Source: Balanoglossus misakiensis
Lineage: Eukaryota; Hemichordata
Length of the DNA: 64,000 nucleotides
Assembly (NCBI GenBank): GCA_040954595.2
Contig: CM082597.2
Location: forward strand, 1,178,001-1,242,000
Reading direction: 5' to 3'
Part shown: in pieces, positions 1 to 14,081 of the stretch
Layout: each line of letters begins with the position of its first letter
How positions within the stretch are numbered: the stretch's first letter is position 1
Made by a program: the position numbers and the translations under genes
The notes under the pieces: generated by a model
Database searches by the model: none
The model's input: the letters and a program-made list of their open reading frames with translations, nothing else
Told to the model about the DNA's origin: nothing

Positions 1-886
1 TTTTTGTCGAAAAACCGCGAATTTTCGAGTTGCCGAATTTCGAGATTTTCGGCCGATTTGAACGTTTTTCATGGGTTAACCATCATGGTTTTTGTCGAAA
101 AACCGCGAATTTTCGAGTTGCCGAATTTCGAGATTTTCGGCCGATTTGAACGTATTTCATGGGTTAACCATCATGGTTTTTGTCGAAAAACCGCGAATTT
201 TCGAGTTGCCGAATTTCGAGATTTTCGGCCGATTTGAACGTTTTTCATGGGTTAACCATCATGGTTTTTGTCGAAAAACCGCGAATTTTCGAGTTGCCGA
301 ATTTCGAGATTTTCGGCCGATTTGAACGTTTTTCATGGGTTAACCATCATGGTTTTTGTCGAAAAACCGCGAATTTTCGAGTTGCCGAATTTCGAGATTT
401 TCGGCCGATTTGAACGTTTTTCATGGGTTAACCATCATGGTTTTTGTCGAAAAACCGCGAATTTTCGAGTTGCCGAATTTCGAGATTTTCGGCCGATTTG
501 AACGTTTTTCATGGGTTAACCATCATGGTTTTTGTCGAAAAACCGCGAATTTTCGAGTTGCCGAATTTCGAGATTTTCGGCCGATTTGAACGTTTTTCAT
601 GGGTTAACCATCATGGTTTTTGTCGAAAAACCGCGAATTTTCGAGTTGCCGAATTTCGAGATTTTCGGCCGATTTGAACGTTTTTCATGGGTTAACCATC
701 ATGGTTTTTGTCGAAAAACCGCGAATTTTCGAGTTGCCGAATTTCGAGATTTTCGGCCGATTTGAACGTTTTTCATGGGTTAACCATCATGGTTTTTGTC
801 GAAAAACCGCGAATTTTCGAGTTGCCGAATTTCGAGATTTTCGGCCGATTTGAACGTTTTTCATGGGTTAACCATCATGGTTTTTG

Positions 887-1107
887 TCGAAAACCGCGAA
901 TTTTCGAGTTGCAGGAATTTCGAAATTTTCGGCCGATTTGAACGTTTTTCATGGGTTAACCATCATGGTTTTTGTCGAAAACTCTCACAGATGTTGTCGA
1001 AAAACTTCACGAAACGTGTATCTAGTTGCGAATTTCGAATTTTCGGCCGATTTGAAGTTTTTCATGGGTTAACCATCATGGTTTTTGTCGAAATTTCGAG
1101 ATTTTCG
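887..1107. repeat. Degenerate and truncated units inside the satellite
   Basis: The regular 88-bp period breaks here. One unit reads gttgcaggaatttcgaaatt instead of the consensus. The next carries foreign-looking sequence (about 980-1030, including acagatgttgtcg and acgaaacgtgtatc). The unit starting near 1080 lacks roughly 28 bp of its 5' half. Regular units resume at once on the right. This looks like an old rearrangement, or a less homogenised relic, embedded in uniform repeats. Confidence 0.85.
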
Positions 1108-2291
1108 GCCGATTTGAACGTTTTTCATGGGTTAACCATCATGGTTTTTGTCGAAAAACCGCGAATTTTCGAGTTGCCGAATTTCGAGATTTTCGGCCGA
1201 TTTGAACGTTTTTCATGGGTTAACCATCATGGTTTTTGTCGAAAAACCGCGAATTTTCGAGTTGACGAATTTCGAGATTTTCGGCCGATTTGAACGTTTT
1301 TCATGGGTTAACCATCATGGTTTTTGTCGAAAAACCGCGAATTTTCGAGTTGCCGAATTTCGAGATTTTCGGCCGATTTGAACGTTTTTCATGGGTTAAC
1401 CATCATGGTTTTTGTCGAAAAACCGCGAATTTTCGAGTTGCCGAATTTCGAGATTTTCGGCCGATTTGAACGTTTTTCATGGGTTAACCATCATGGTTTT
1501 TGTCGAAAAACCGCGAATTTTCGAGTTGCCGAATTTCGAGATTTTCGGCCGATTTGAACGTTTTTCATGGGTTAACCATCATGGTTTTTGTCGAAAAACC
1601 GCGAATTTTCGAGTTGCCGAATTTCGAGATTTTCGGCCGATTTGAACGTTTTTCATGGGTTAACCATCATGGTTTTTGTCGAAATACCGCGAATTTTCGA
1701 GTTGCCGAATTTCGAGATTTTCGGCCGATTTGAACGTTTTTCATGGGTTAACCATCATGGTTTTTGTCGAAAAACCGCGAATTTTCGAGTTGCCGAATTT
1801 CGAGATTTTCGGCCGATTTGAACATTTTTCATGGGTTAACCATCATGGTTTTTGTCGAAAAACCGCGAATTTTCGAGTTGCCGAATTTCGAGATTTTCGG
1901 CCGATTTGAACATTTTTCATGGGTTAACCATCATGGTTTTTGTCGAAAAACCGCGAATTTTCGAGTTGCCGAATTTCGAGATTTTCGGCCGATTTGAACA
2001 TTTTTCATGGGTTAACCATCATGGTTTTTGTCGAAAAACCGCGAATTTTCGAGTTGCCGAATTTCGAGATTTTCGGCCGATTTGAACATTTTTCATGGGT
2101 TAACCATCATGGTTTTTGTCGAAAAACCGCGAATTTTCGAGTTGCCGAATTTCGAGATTTTCGGCCGATTTGAACATTTTTCATGGGTTAACCATCATGG
2201 TTTTTGTCGAAAAACCGCGAATTTTCGAGTTGCCGAATTTCGAGATTTTCGGCCGATTTGAACATTTTTCATAGGTTAACCATCATGGTTT

Positions 2292-3840
2292 TTGTCGAAA
2301 AACCGCGAATTTTCGAGTTGCCGAATTTCGAGATTTTCGGCCGATTTGAACATTTTTCATGGGTTAACCATCATGGTTTTTGTCGAAAAACCGCGAATTT
2401 TCGAGTTGCCGAATTTCGAGATTTTCGGCCGATTTGAACATTTTTCATGGGTTAACCATCATGGTTTTTGTCGAAAAGCCGCGAATTTTCGAGTTGCCGA
2501 ATTTCGAGATTTTCGGCCGATTTGAACATTTTTCATAGGTTAACCATCATGGTTTTTGTCGAAAAGCCGCGAATTTTCGAGTTGCCGAATTTCGAGATTT
2601 TCGGCCGATTTGAACATTTTTCATGGGTTAACCATCATGGTTTTTGTCGAAAAGCCGCGAATTTTCGAGTTGCCGAATTTCGAGATTTTCGGCCGATTTG
2701 AACATTTTTCATGGGTTAACCATCATGGTTTTTGTCGAAAAACCGCGAATTTTCGAGTTGCCGAATTTCGAGATTTTCGGCCGTTTTGAACATTTTTCAT
2801 GGGTTAACCATCATGGTTTTTGTCGAAAAACCGCGAATTTTCGAGTTGCCGAATTTCGAGATTTTCGGCCGATTTGAACATTTTTCATGGGTTAACCATC
2901 ATGGTTTTTGTCGAAAAACCGCGAATTTTCGAGTTGCCGAATTTCGAGATTTTCGGCCGTTTTGAACATTTTTCATGGGTTAACCATCATGGTTTTTGTC
3001 GAAAAACCGCGAATTTTCGAGTTGCCGAATTTCGAGATTTTCGGCCGTTTTGAACATTTTTCATGGGTTAACCATCATGGTTTTTGTCGAAAAACCGCGA
3101 ATTTTCGAGTTGCCGAATTTCGAGATTTTCGGCCGTTTTGAACATTTTTCATGGGTTAACCATCATGGTTTTTGTCGAAAAACCGCGAATTTTCGAGTTG
3201 CCGAATTTCGAGATTTTCGGCCGATTTGAACATTTTTCATGGGTTAACCATCATGGTTTTGTCGAAAAACCGCGAATTTTCGAGTTGCCGAATTTCGAGA
3301 TTTTCGGCCGATTTGAACATTTTTCATGGGTTAACCATCATGGTTTTTGTCGAAAAACCGCGAATTTTCGAGTTGCCGAATTTCGAGATTTTCGGCCGAT
3401 TTGAACATTTTTCATGGGTTAACCATCATGGTTTTTGTCGAAAAGCCGCGAATTTTCGAGTTGCCGAATTTCGAGATTTTCGGCCGATTTGAACATTTTT
3501 CATGGGTTAACCATCATGGTTTTTGTCGAAAAGCCGCGAATTTTCGAGTTGCCGAATTTCGAGATTTTCGGCCGATTTGAACATTTTTCATAGGTTAACC
3601 ATCATGGTTTTTGTCGAAAAGCCGCGAATTTTCGAGTTGCCGAATTTCGAGATTTTCGGCCGATTTGAACATTTTTCATGGGTTAACCATCATGGTTTTT
3701 GTCGAAAAGCCGCGAATTTTCGAGTTGCCGAATTTCGAGATTTTCGGCCGATTTGAACATTTTTCATGGGTTAACCATCATGGTTTTTGTCGAAAAACCG
3801 CGAATTTTCGAGTTGCCGAATTTCGAGATTTTCGGCCGTT
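2292..3840. repeat. 1,055-bp offset duplication of a variant block in the satellite
   Basis: A run of units with the aaagcc variant and the rare cataggttaac variant occurs near 2,460-2,730 and again near 3,430-3,760. Matching units are 1,055 bp apart, which is twelve units minus one base. The copies have since diverged slightly; for example the right copy has a shortened cggccgtttgaac at 3,834. This is a second, older higher-order event distinct from the 529-bp pair. Confidence 0.7.
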
Positions 3841-6800
3841 TGAACATTTTTCATGGGTTAACCATCATGGTTTTTGTCGAAAAACCGCGAATTTTCGAGT
3901 TGCCGAATTTCGAGATTTTCGGCCGATTTGAACATTTTTCATGGGTTAACCATCATGGTTTTTGTCGAAAAACCGCGAATTTTCGAGTTGCCGAATTTCG
4001 AGATTTTCGGCCGTTTTGAACATTTTTCATGGGTTAACCATCATGGTTTTTGTCGAAAAACCGCGAATTTCGAGTTGCCGAATTTCGAGATTTTCGGCCG
4101 TTTTGAACATTTTTCATGGGTTAACCATCATGGTTTTTGTCGAAAAACCGCGAATTTTCGAGTTGCCGAATTTCGAGATTTTCGGCCGTTTTGAACATTT
4201 TTCATGGGTTAACCATCATGGTTTTGTCGAAAAACCGCGAATTTTCGAGTTGCCGAATTTCGAGATTTTCGGCCGATTTGAACATTTTTCATGGGTTAAC
4301 CATCATGGTTTTTGTCGAAAAACCGCGAATTTTCGAGTTGCCGAATTTCGAGATTTTCGGGCCGTTTTGAACATTTTTCATGGGTTAACCATCATGGTTT
4401 TTGTCGAAAAACCGCGAATTTTCGAGTTGCCGAATTTCGAGATTTTCGGCCGATTTGAACATTTTACATGGGTTAACCATCATGGTTTTTGTCGAAAAAC
4501 CGCGAATTTTCGAGTTGCCGAATTTCGAGATTTTCGGCCGATTTGAACATTTTTCATGGGTTAACCATCATGGTTTTTGTCGAAAAACCGCGAATTTTCG
4601 AGTTGCCGAATTTCGAGATTTTCGGCCGTTTTGAACATTTTTCATGGGTTAACCATCATGGTTTTTGTCGAAAAACCGCGAATTTTCGAGTTGCCGAATT
4701 TCGAGATTTTCGGCGATTTGAACATTTTTCATGGGTTAACCATCATGGTTTTTGTCGAAAAACCGCGAATTTTCGAGTTGCCGAATTTCGAGATTTTCGG
4801 CCGTTTTGAACATTTTTCATGGGTTAACCATCATGGTTTTTGTCGAAAAACCGCGAATTTTCGAGTTGCCGAATTTCGAGATTTTCGGCCGATTTGAACA
4901 TTTTTCATGGGTTAACCATCATGGTTTTTGTCGAAAAACCGCGAATTTTCGAGTTGCCGAATTTCGAGATTTTCGGGCGTTTTGAACATTTTTCATGGGT
5001 TAACCATCATGGTTTTTGTCGAAAAACCGCGAATTTTCGAGTTGCCGAATTTCGAGATTTTCGGCCGATTTGAACATTTTACATGGGTTAACCATCATGG
5101 TTTTTGTCGAAAAACCGCGAATTTTCGAGTTGCCGAATTTCGAGATTTTCGGCCGATTTGAACATTTTTCATGGGTTAACCATCATGGTTTTTGTCGAAA
5201 AACCGCGAATTTTCGAGTTGCCGAATTTCGAGATTTTCGGCCGTTTTGAACATTTTTCATGGGTTAACCATCATGGTTTTTGTCGAAAAACCGCGAATTT
5301 TCGAGTTGCCGAATTTCGAGATTTTCGGGCGATTTGAACATTTTTCATGGGTTAACCATCATGGTTTTTGTCGAAAAACCGCGAATTTTCGAGTTGCCGA
5401 ATTTCGAGATTTTCGGCCGATTTGAACATTTTTCATGGGTTAACCATCATGGTTTTTGTCGAAAAACCGCGAATTTTCGAGTTGCCGAATTTCGAGATTT
5501 ACGGCCGATTTGAACATTTTTAATGGGTTAAACATCATGGTTTTTGTCGAAAAACCGCGAATTTTCGAGTTGCCGAATTTCGAGATTTTCGGCCGATTTG
5601 AACATTTTTCATGGGTTAACCATCATGGTTTTTGTCGAAAAACCGCGAATTTTCGAGTTGCCGAATTTCGAGATTTTCGGCCGATTTGAACATTTTTCAT
5701 GGGTTAACCATCATGGTTTTTGTCGAAAAACCGCGAATTTTCGAGTTGCCGAATTTCGAGATTTTCGGCCGATTTGAACATTTTTCATGGGTTAACCATC
5801 ATGGTTTTTGTCGAAAAACCGCGAATTTTCGAGTTGCCGAATTTCGAGATTTTCGGCCGATTTGAACATTTTTCATGGGTTAACCATCATGGTTTTTGTC
5901 GAAAAAACCGCGAATTTTCGAGTTGCCGAATTTCGAGATTTTCGGCCGATTTGAACATTTTTCATGGGTTAACCATCATGGTTTTTGTCGAAAAACCGCG
6001 AATTTTCGAGTTGCCGAATTTCGAGATTTTCGGCCGATTTGAACATTTTTCATGGGTTAACCATCATGGTTTTTGTCGAAAAACCGCGAATTTTCGAGTT
6101 GCCGAATTTCGAGATTTTCGGCCGATTTGAACATTTTTCATGGGTTAACCATCATGGTTTTTGTCGAAAAACCGCGAATTTTCGAGTTGCCGAATTTCGA
6201 GATTTTCGGCCGATTTGAACATTTTTCATGGGTTAACCATCATGGTTTTTGTCGAAAAACCGCGAATTTTCGAGTTGCCGAATTTCGAGATTTTCGGCCG
6301 TTTTGAACATTTTTCATGGGTTAACCATCATGGTTTTTGTCGAAAAACCGCGAATTTTCGAGTTGCCGAATTTCGAGATTTTCGGCCGATTTGAACATTT
6401 TACATGGGTTAACCATCATGGTTTTGTCGAAAAACCGCGAATTTTCGAGTTGCCGAATTTCGAGATTTTCGGCCGATTTGAACATTTTTCATGGGTTAAC
6501 CATCATGGTTTTTTGTCGAAAAACCGCGAATTTTCGAGTTGCCGAATTTCGAGATTTTCGGCCGTTTTGAACATTTTTCATGGGTTAACCATCATGGTTT
6601 TTGTCGAAAAACCGCGAATTTTCGAGTTGCCGAATTTCGAGATTTTCGGCCGTTTTGAACATTTTTCATGGGTTAACCATCATGGTTTTTGTCGAAAAAC
6701 CGCGAATTTTCGAGTTGCCGAATTTCGAGATTTTCGGCCGATTTGAACATTTTTCATGGGTTAACCATCATGGTTTTTGTCGAAAAACCGCGAATTTTCG

Positions 6801-9800
6801 AGTTGCCGAATTTCGAGATTTTCGGCCGATTTGAACATTTTTCATGGGTTAACCATCATGGTTTTTGTCGAAAAACCGCGAATTTTCGAGTTGCCGAATT
6901 TCGAGATTTACGGCCGATTTGAACATTTTTCATGGGTTAAACATCATGGTTTTTGTCGAAAAACCGCGAATTTTCGAGTTGCCGAATTTCGAGATTTTCG
7001 GCCGATTTGAACATTTTTCATGGGTTAACCATCATGGTTTTTGTCGAAAAACCGCGAATTTTCGAGTTGCCGAATTTCGAGATTTTCGGCCGATTTGAAC
7101 ATTTTTCATGGGTTAACCATCATGGTTTTTGTCGAAAAACCGCGAATTTTCGAGTTGCCGAATTTCGAGATTTTCGGCCGATTTGAACATTTTTCATGGG
7201 TTAACCATCATGGTTTTTGTCGAAAAACCGCGAATTTTCGAGTTGCCCAATTTCGAGATTTTCGGCCGATTTGAACATTTTTCATGGGTTAACCATCATG
7301 GTTTTTGTCGAAAAACCGCGAATTTTCGAGTTGCCGAATTTCGAGATTTTCGGCCGATTTGAACATTTTTCATGGGTTAACCATCATGGTTTTTGTCGAA
7401 AAACCGCGAATTTTCGAGTTGCCGAATTTCGAGATTTCCGGCCGATTTGAACATTTTTCATGGGTTAACCATCATGGTTTTTGTCGAAAAACCGCGAATT
7501 TTCGAGTTGCCCAATTTCGAGATTTCCGGCCGATTTGAACATTTTTCATGGGTTAACCATCATGGTTTTTGTCGAAAAACCGCGAATTTTCGAGTTGCCG
7601 AATTTCGAGATTTTCGGCCGATTTGAACATTTTTCATGGGTTAACCATCATGGTTTTTGTCGAAAACCGCGAATTTTCGAGTTGCCGAATTTCGAGATTT
7701 TCGGCCGATTTGAACATTTTTCATGGGTTAACCATCATGGTTTTTGTCGAAAAACCGCGAATTTTCGAGATGCCGAATTTCGAGATTTTCGGCCGATTTG
7801 AACATTTTTCATGGGTTAACCATCATGGTTTTTGTCGAAAAACCGCGAATTTTCGAGTTGCCGAATTTCGAGATTTTCGGCCGATTTGAACATTTTTCAT
7901 GGGTTAACCATCATGGTTTTTGTCGAAAAACCGCGAATTTTCGAGTTGCCGAATTTCGAGATTTCCGGCCGATTTGAACATTTTTCATGGGTTAACCATC
8001 ATGGTTTTTGTCGAAAAACCGCGAATTTTCGAGTTGCCGAATTTCGAGATTTTCGGCCGATTTGAACATTTTTCATGGGTTAACCATCATGGTTTTTGTC
8101 GAAAAACCGCGAATTTTCGAGTTGCCGAATTTCGAGATTTTCGGCCGATTTGAACATTTTTCATGGGTTAACCATCATTGTTTTTGTCGAAAAACCGCGA
8201 ATTTTCGAGTTGCCGAATTTCGAGATTTTCGGCCGATTTGAACATTTTTCATGGGTTAACCATCATGGTTTTTGTCGAAAAACCGCGAATTTTCGAGTTG
8301 CCGAATTTCGAGATTTCCGGCCGATTTGAACATTTTTCATGGGTTAACCATCATGGTTTTTGTCGAAAAACCGCGAATTTTCGAGTTGCCGAATTTCGAG
8401 ATTTCCGGCCGATTTGAACATTTTTCATGGGTTAACCATCATGGTTTTTGTCGAAAAACCGCGAATTTTCGAGTTGCCGAATTTCGAGATTTCCGGCCGA
8501 TTTGAACATTTTTCATGGGTTAACCATCATGGTTTTTGTCGAAAAACCGCGAATTTTCGAGTTGCCGAATTTCGAGATTTCCGGCCGATTTGAACATTTT
8601 TCATGGGTTAACCATCATGGTTTTTGTCGAAAAACCGCGAATTTTCGAGTTGCCGAATTTCGAGATTTCCGGCCGATTTGAACATTTTTCATGGGTTAAC
8701 CATCATGGTTTTTGTCGAAAAACCGCGAATTTTCGAGTTGCCGAATTTCGAGATTTCCGGCCGATTTGAACATTTTTCATGGGTTAACCATCATGGTTTT
8801 TGTCGAAAAACCGCGAATTTTCGAGTTGCCCAATTTCGAGATTTCCGGCCGATTTGAACATTTTTCATGGGTTAACCATCATGGTTTTTGTCGAAAAACC
8901 GCGAATTTTCGAGTTGCCGAATTTCGAGATTTCCGGCCGATTTGAACATTTTTCATGGGTTAACCATCATGGTTTTTGTCGAAAAACCGCGAATTTTCGA
9001 GTTGCCGAATTTCGAGATTTTCGGCCGATTTGAACATTTTTCATGGATTAACCATCATGGTTTTTGTCGAAAAACCGCGAATTTTCGAGTTGCCGAATTT
9101 CGAGATTTCCGGCCGATTTGAACATTTTTCATGGGTTAACCATCATGGTTTTTGTCGAAAAACCGCGAATTTTCGAGTTGCCGAATTTCGAGATTTTCGG
9201 CCGATTTGAACATTTTTCATGGGTTAACCATCATGGTTTTTGTCGAAAAACCGCGAATTTTCGAGTTGCCGAATTTCGAGATTTCCGGCCGATTTGAACA
9301 TTTTTCATGGGTTAACCATCATGGTTTTTGTCGAAAAACCGCGAATTTTCGAGTTGCCGAATTTCGAGATTTCCGGCCGATTTGAACATTTTTCATGGGT
9401 TAACCATCATGGTTTTTGTCGAAAAACCGCGAATTTTCGAGTTGCCGAATTTCGAGATTTCCGGCCGATTTGAACATTTTTCATGGGTTAACCATCATGG
9501 TTTTTGTCGAAAAACCGCGAATTTTCGAGTTGCCGAATTTCGAGATTTTCGGCCGATTTGAACATTTTTCATGGGTTAACCGTCATGGTTTTTGTCGAAA
9601 AACCGCGAATTTTCGAGTTGCCGAATTTCGAGATTTCCGGCCGATTTGAACATTTTTCATGGGTTAACCGTCATGGTTTTTGTCGAAAAACCGCGAATTT
9701 TCGAGTTGCCGAATTTCGAGATTTTCGGCCGATTTGAACATTTTTCATGGGTTAACCGTCATGGTTTTTGTCGAAAAACCGCGAATTTTCGAGTTGCCGA

Positions 9801-12800
9801 ATTTCGAGATTTTCGGCCGATTTGAACATTTTTCATGGGTTAACCATCATGGTTTTTGTCGAAAAACCGCGAATTTTCGAGTTGCCGAATTTCGAGATTT
9901 CCGGCCGATTTGAACATTTTTCATGGGTTAACCATCATGGTTTTTGTCGAAAAACCGCGAATTTTCGAGTTGCCGAATTTCGAGATTTTCGGCCGATTTG
10001 AACATTTTTCATGGGTTAACCATCATGGTTTTTGTCGAAAAACCGCGAATTTTCGAGTTGCCGAATTTCGAGATTTTAGGCCGATTTGAACATTTTTCAT
10101 GGGTTAACCATCATGGTTTTTGTCGAAAAACCGCGAATTTTCGAGTTGCCGAATTTCGAGATTTTCGGCCGATTTGAACATTTTTCATGGGTTAACCATC
10201 ATGGTTTTTGTCGAAAAACCGCGAATTTTCGAGTTGCCGAATTTCGAGATTTTCGGCCGATTTGAACATTTTTCATGGGTTAACCATCATGGTTTTTGTC
10301 GAAAAACCGCGAATTTTCGAGTTGCCGAATTTCGAGATTTTCGGCCGTTTTGAACATTTTTCATGGGTTAACCATCATGGTTTTTGTCGAAAAACCGCGA
10401 ATTTTCGAGTTGCCGAATTTCGAGATTTTCGGCCGTTTTGAACATTTTTCATGGGTTAACCATCATGGTTTTTGTCGAAAAACCGCGAATTTTCGAGTTG
10501 CCGAATTTCGAGATTTTCGGCCGATTTGAACATTTTTCATGGGTTAACCATCATGGTTTTTGTCGAAAAACCGCGAATTTTCGAGTTGCCGAATTTCGAG
10601 ATTTTCGGCCGATTTGAACATTTTTCATGGGTTAACCATCATGGTTTTTGTCGAAAAACCGCGAATTTTCGAGTTGCCGAATTTCGAGATTTTCGGCCGT
10701 TTTGAACATTTTTCATGGGTTAACCATCATGGTTTTTGTCGAAAAACCGCGAATTTTCGAGTTGCCGAATTTCGAGATTTTCGGCCGATTTGAACATTTT
10801 TCATGGGTTAACCATCATGGTTTTTGTCGAAAAACCGCGAATTTTCGAGTTGCCGAATTTCGAGATTTTCGGCCGATTTGAACATTTTTCATGGGTTAAC
10901 CATTATGGTTTTTGTCGAAAAACCGCGAATTTTCGAGTTGCCGAATTTCGAGATTTTCGGCCGATTTGAACATTTTTCATGGGTTAACCATCATGGTTTT
11001 TGTCGAAAAACCGCGAATTTTCGAGTTGCCGAATTTCGAGATTTTCGGCCGATTTGAACATTTTTCATGGGTTAACCATCATGGTTTTTGTCGAAAAACC
11101 GCGAATTTTCGAGTTGCCGAATTTCGAGATTTTCGGCCGATTTGAACATTTTTCATGGGTTAACCATCATGGTTTTTGTCGAAAAACCGCGAATTTTCGA
11201 GTTGCCGAATTTCGAGATTTTCGGCCGATTTGAACATTTTTCATGGGTTAACCATCATGGTTTTTGTCGAAAAACCGCGAATTTTCGAGTTGCCGAATTT
11301 CGAGATTTTCGGCCGATTTGAACATTTTTCATGGGTTAACCATCATGGTTTTTGTCGAAAAACCGCGAATTTTCGAGTTGCCGAATTTCGAGATTTCCGG
11401 CCGATTTGAACATTTTTCATGGGTTAACCATCATGGTTTTTGTCGAAAAACCGCGAATTTTCGAGTTGCCGAATTTCGTGATTTTCGGCCGATTTGAACA
11501 TTTTTCATGGGTTAACCATCATGGTTTTTGTCGAAAAACCGCGAATTTTCGAGTTGCCGAATTTCGAGATTTTCGGCCGATTTGAACATTTTTCATGGGT
11601 TAACCATCATGGTTTTTGTCGAAAAACCGCGAATTTTCGAGTTGCCGAATTTCGAGATTTTCGGCCGATTTGAACATTTTTCATGGGTTAACCATCATGG
11701 TTTTTGTCGAAAAACCGCGAATTTTCGAGTTGCCGAATTTCGAGATTTTCGGCCGATTTGAACATTTTTCATGGGTTAACCATCATGGTTTTTGTCGAAA
11801 AACCGCGAATTTTCGAGTTGCCGAATTTCGAGATTTTCGGCCGATTTGAACATTTTTCATGGGTTAACCATCATGGTTTTTGTCGAAAAACCGCGAATTT
11901 TCGAGTTGCCGAATTTCGAGATTTTCGGCCGATTTGAACATTTTTCATGGGTTAACCATCATGGTTTTTGTCGAAAAACCGCGAATTTTCGAGTTGCCGA
12001 ATTTCGAGATTTCCGGCCGATTTGAACATTTTTCATGGGTTAACCATCATGGTTTTTGTCGAAAAACCGCGAATTTTCGAGTTGCCGAATTTCGAGATTT
12101 CCGGCCGATTTGAACATTTTTCATGGGTTAACCATCATGGTTTTTGTCGAAAAACCGCGAATTTTCGAGTTGCCGAATTTCGAGATTTTCGGCCGATTTG
12201 AACATTTTTCATGGGTTAACCATCATGGTTTTTGTCGAAAAACTGCGAATTTTCGAGTTGCCGAATTTCGAGATTTCCGGCCGATTTGAACATTTTTCAT
12301 GGGTTAACCATCATGGTTTTTGTCGAAAAACCGCGAATTTTCGAGTTGCCGAATTTCGTGATTTTCGGCCGATTTGAACATTTTTCATGGGTTAACCATC
12401 ATGGTTTTTGTCGAAAAACCGCGAATTTTCGAGTTGCCGAATTTCGAGATTTCCGGCCGATTTGAACATTTTTCATGGGTTAACCATCATGGTTTTTGTC
12501 GAAAAACCGCGAATTTTCGAGTTGCCGAATTTCGAGATTTTCGGCCGATTTGAACATTTTTCATGGGTTAACCATCATGGTTTTTGTCGAAAAACCGCGA
12601 ATTTTCGAGTTGCCGAATTTCGAGATTTTCGGCCGTTTTGAACATTTTTCATGGGTTAACCATCATGGTTTTTGTCGAAAAACCGCGAATTTTCGAGTTG
12701 CCGAATTTCGAGATTTTCGGCCGATTTGAACATTTTTCATGGGTTAACCATCATGGTTTTTGTCGAAAAACCGCGAATTTTCGAGTTGCCGAATTTCGAG

Positions 12801-13023
12801 ATTTTCGGCCGATTTGAACATTTTTCATGGGTTAACCATCATGGTTTTTGTCGAAAAACCGCGAATTTTCGAGTTGCCGAATTTCGAGATTTTCGGCCGT
12901 TTTGAACATTTTTCATGGGTTAACCATCATGGTTTTTGTCGAAAAACCGCGAATTTTCGAGTTGCCGAATTTCGAGATTTTCGGCAGATTTGAACATTTT
13001 TCATGGGTTAACCATCATGGTTT

Positions 13024-14081
13024 TTGTCGAAAAACCGCGAATTTTCGAGTTGCCGAATTTCGAGATTTTCGGCCGATTTGAACATTTTTCATGGGTTAAC
13101 CATCATGGTTTTTGTCGAAAAACCGCGAATTTTCGAGTTGCCGAATTTCGAGATTTTCGGCCTTTTTGAACATTTTTCATGGGTTAACCATCATGGTTTT
13201 TGTCGAAAAACCGCGAATTTTCGAGTTGCCGAATTTCGAGATTTTCGGCCGATTTGAACATTTTTTCATGGGTTAACCATCATGGTTTTTGTCGAAAAAC
13301 CGCGAATTTTCGAGTTGCCGAATTTCGAGATTTTCGGCCGATTTGAACATTTTTCATGGGTTAACCATCATGGTTTTTGTCGAAAAACCGCGAATTTTCG
13401 AGTTGCCGAATTTCGAGATTTTCGGCCGTTTTGAACATTTTTCATGGGTTAACCATCATGGTTTTTGTCGAAAAACCGCGAATTTTCGAGTTGCCGAATT
13501 TCGAGATTTTCGGCCGTTTTGAACATTTTTCATGGGTTAACCATCATGGTTTTTGTCGAAAAACCGCGAATTTTCGAGTTGCCGAATTTCGAGATTTTCG
13601 GCCGATTTGAACATTTTTCATGGGTTAACCATCATGGTTTTTGTCGAAAAACCGCGAATTTTCGAGTTGCCGAATTTCGAGATTTTCGGCCTTTTTGAAC
13701 ATTTTTCATGGGTTAACCATCATGGTTTTTGTCGAAAAACCGCGAATTTTCGAGTTGCCGAATTTCGAGATTTTCGGCCGATTTGAACATTTTTTCATGG
13801 GTTAACCATCATGGTTTTTGTCGAAAAACCGCGAATTTTCGAGTTGCCGAATTTCGAGATTTTCGGCCGATTTGAACATTTTTCATGGGTTAACCATCAT
13901 GGTTTTTGTCGAAAAACCGCGAATTTTCGAGTTGCCGAATTTCGAGATTTTCGGCCGTTTTGAACATTTTTCATGGGTTAACCATCATGGTTTTTGTCGA
14001 AAAACCGCGAATTTTCGAGTTGCCGAATTTCGAGATTTTCGGCCGTTTTGAACATTTTTCATGGGTTAACCATCATGGTTT
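13024..14081. repeat. 529-bp higher-order repeat, two copies in the satellite
   Basis: Six units plus one extra base (529 bp) occur twice in a row. Diagnostic variants recur at exactly that offset: cctttttgaa at 13,161 and 13,690, and a six-T run before catggg at about 13,261 and 13,790. The pattern of ccgattt and ccgtttt units also matches between 13,024-13,552 and 13,553-14,081. This points to recent multi-unit duplication by unequal exchange. Confidence 0.85.

Noticed and set aside
4960-4982. CENP-B-box-like match in satellite units
   Set aside because: The unit has ttcg, four bases, then t instead of the required a, and usually cggc instead of cggg. Two core mismatches make it unconvincing; only a few units have cggg.
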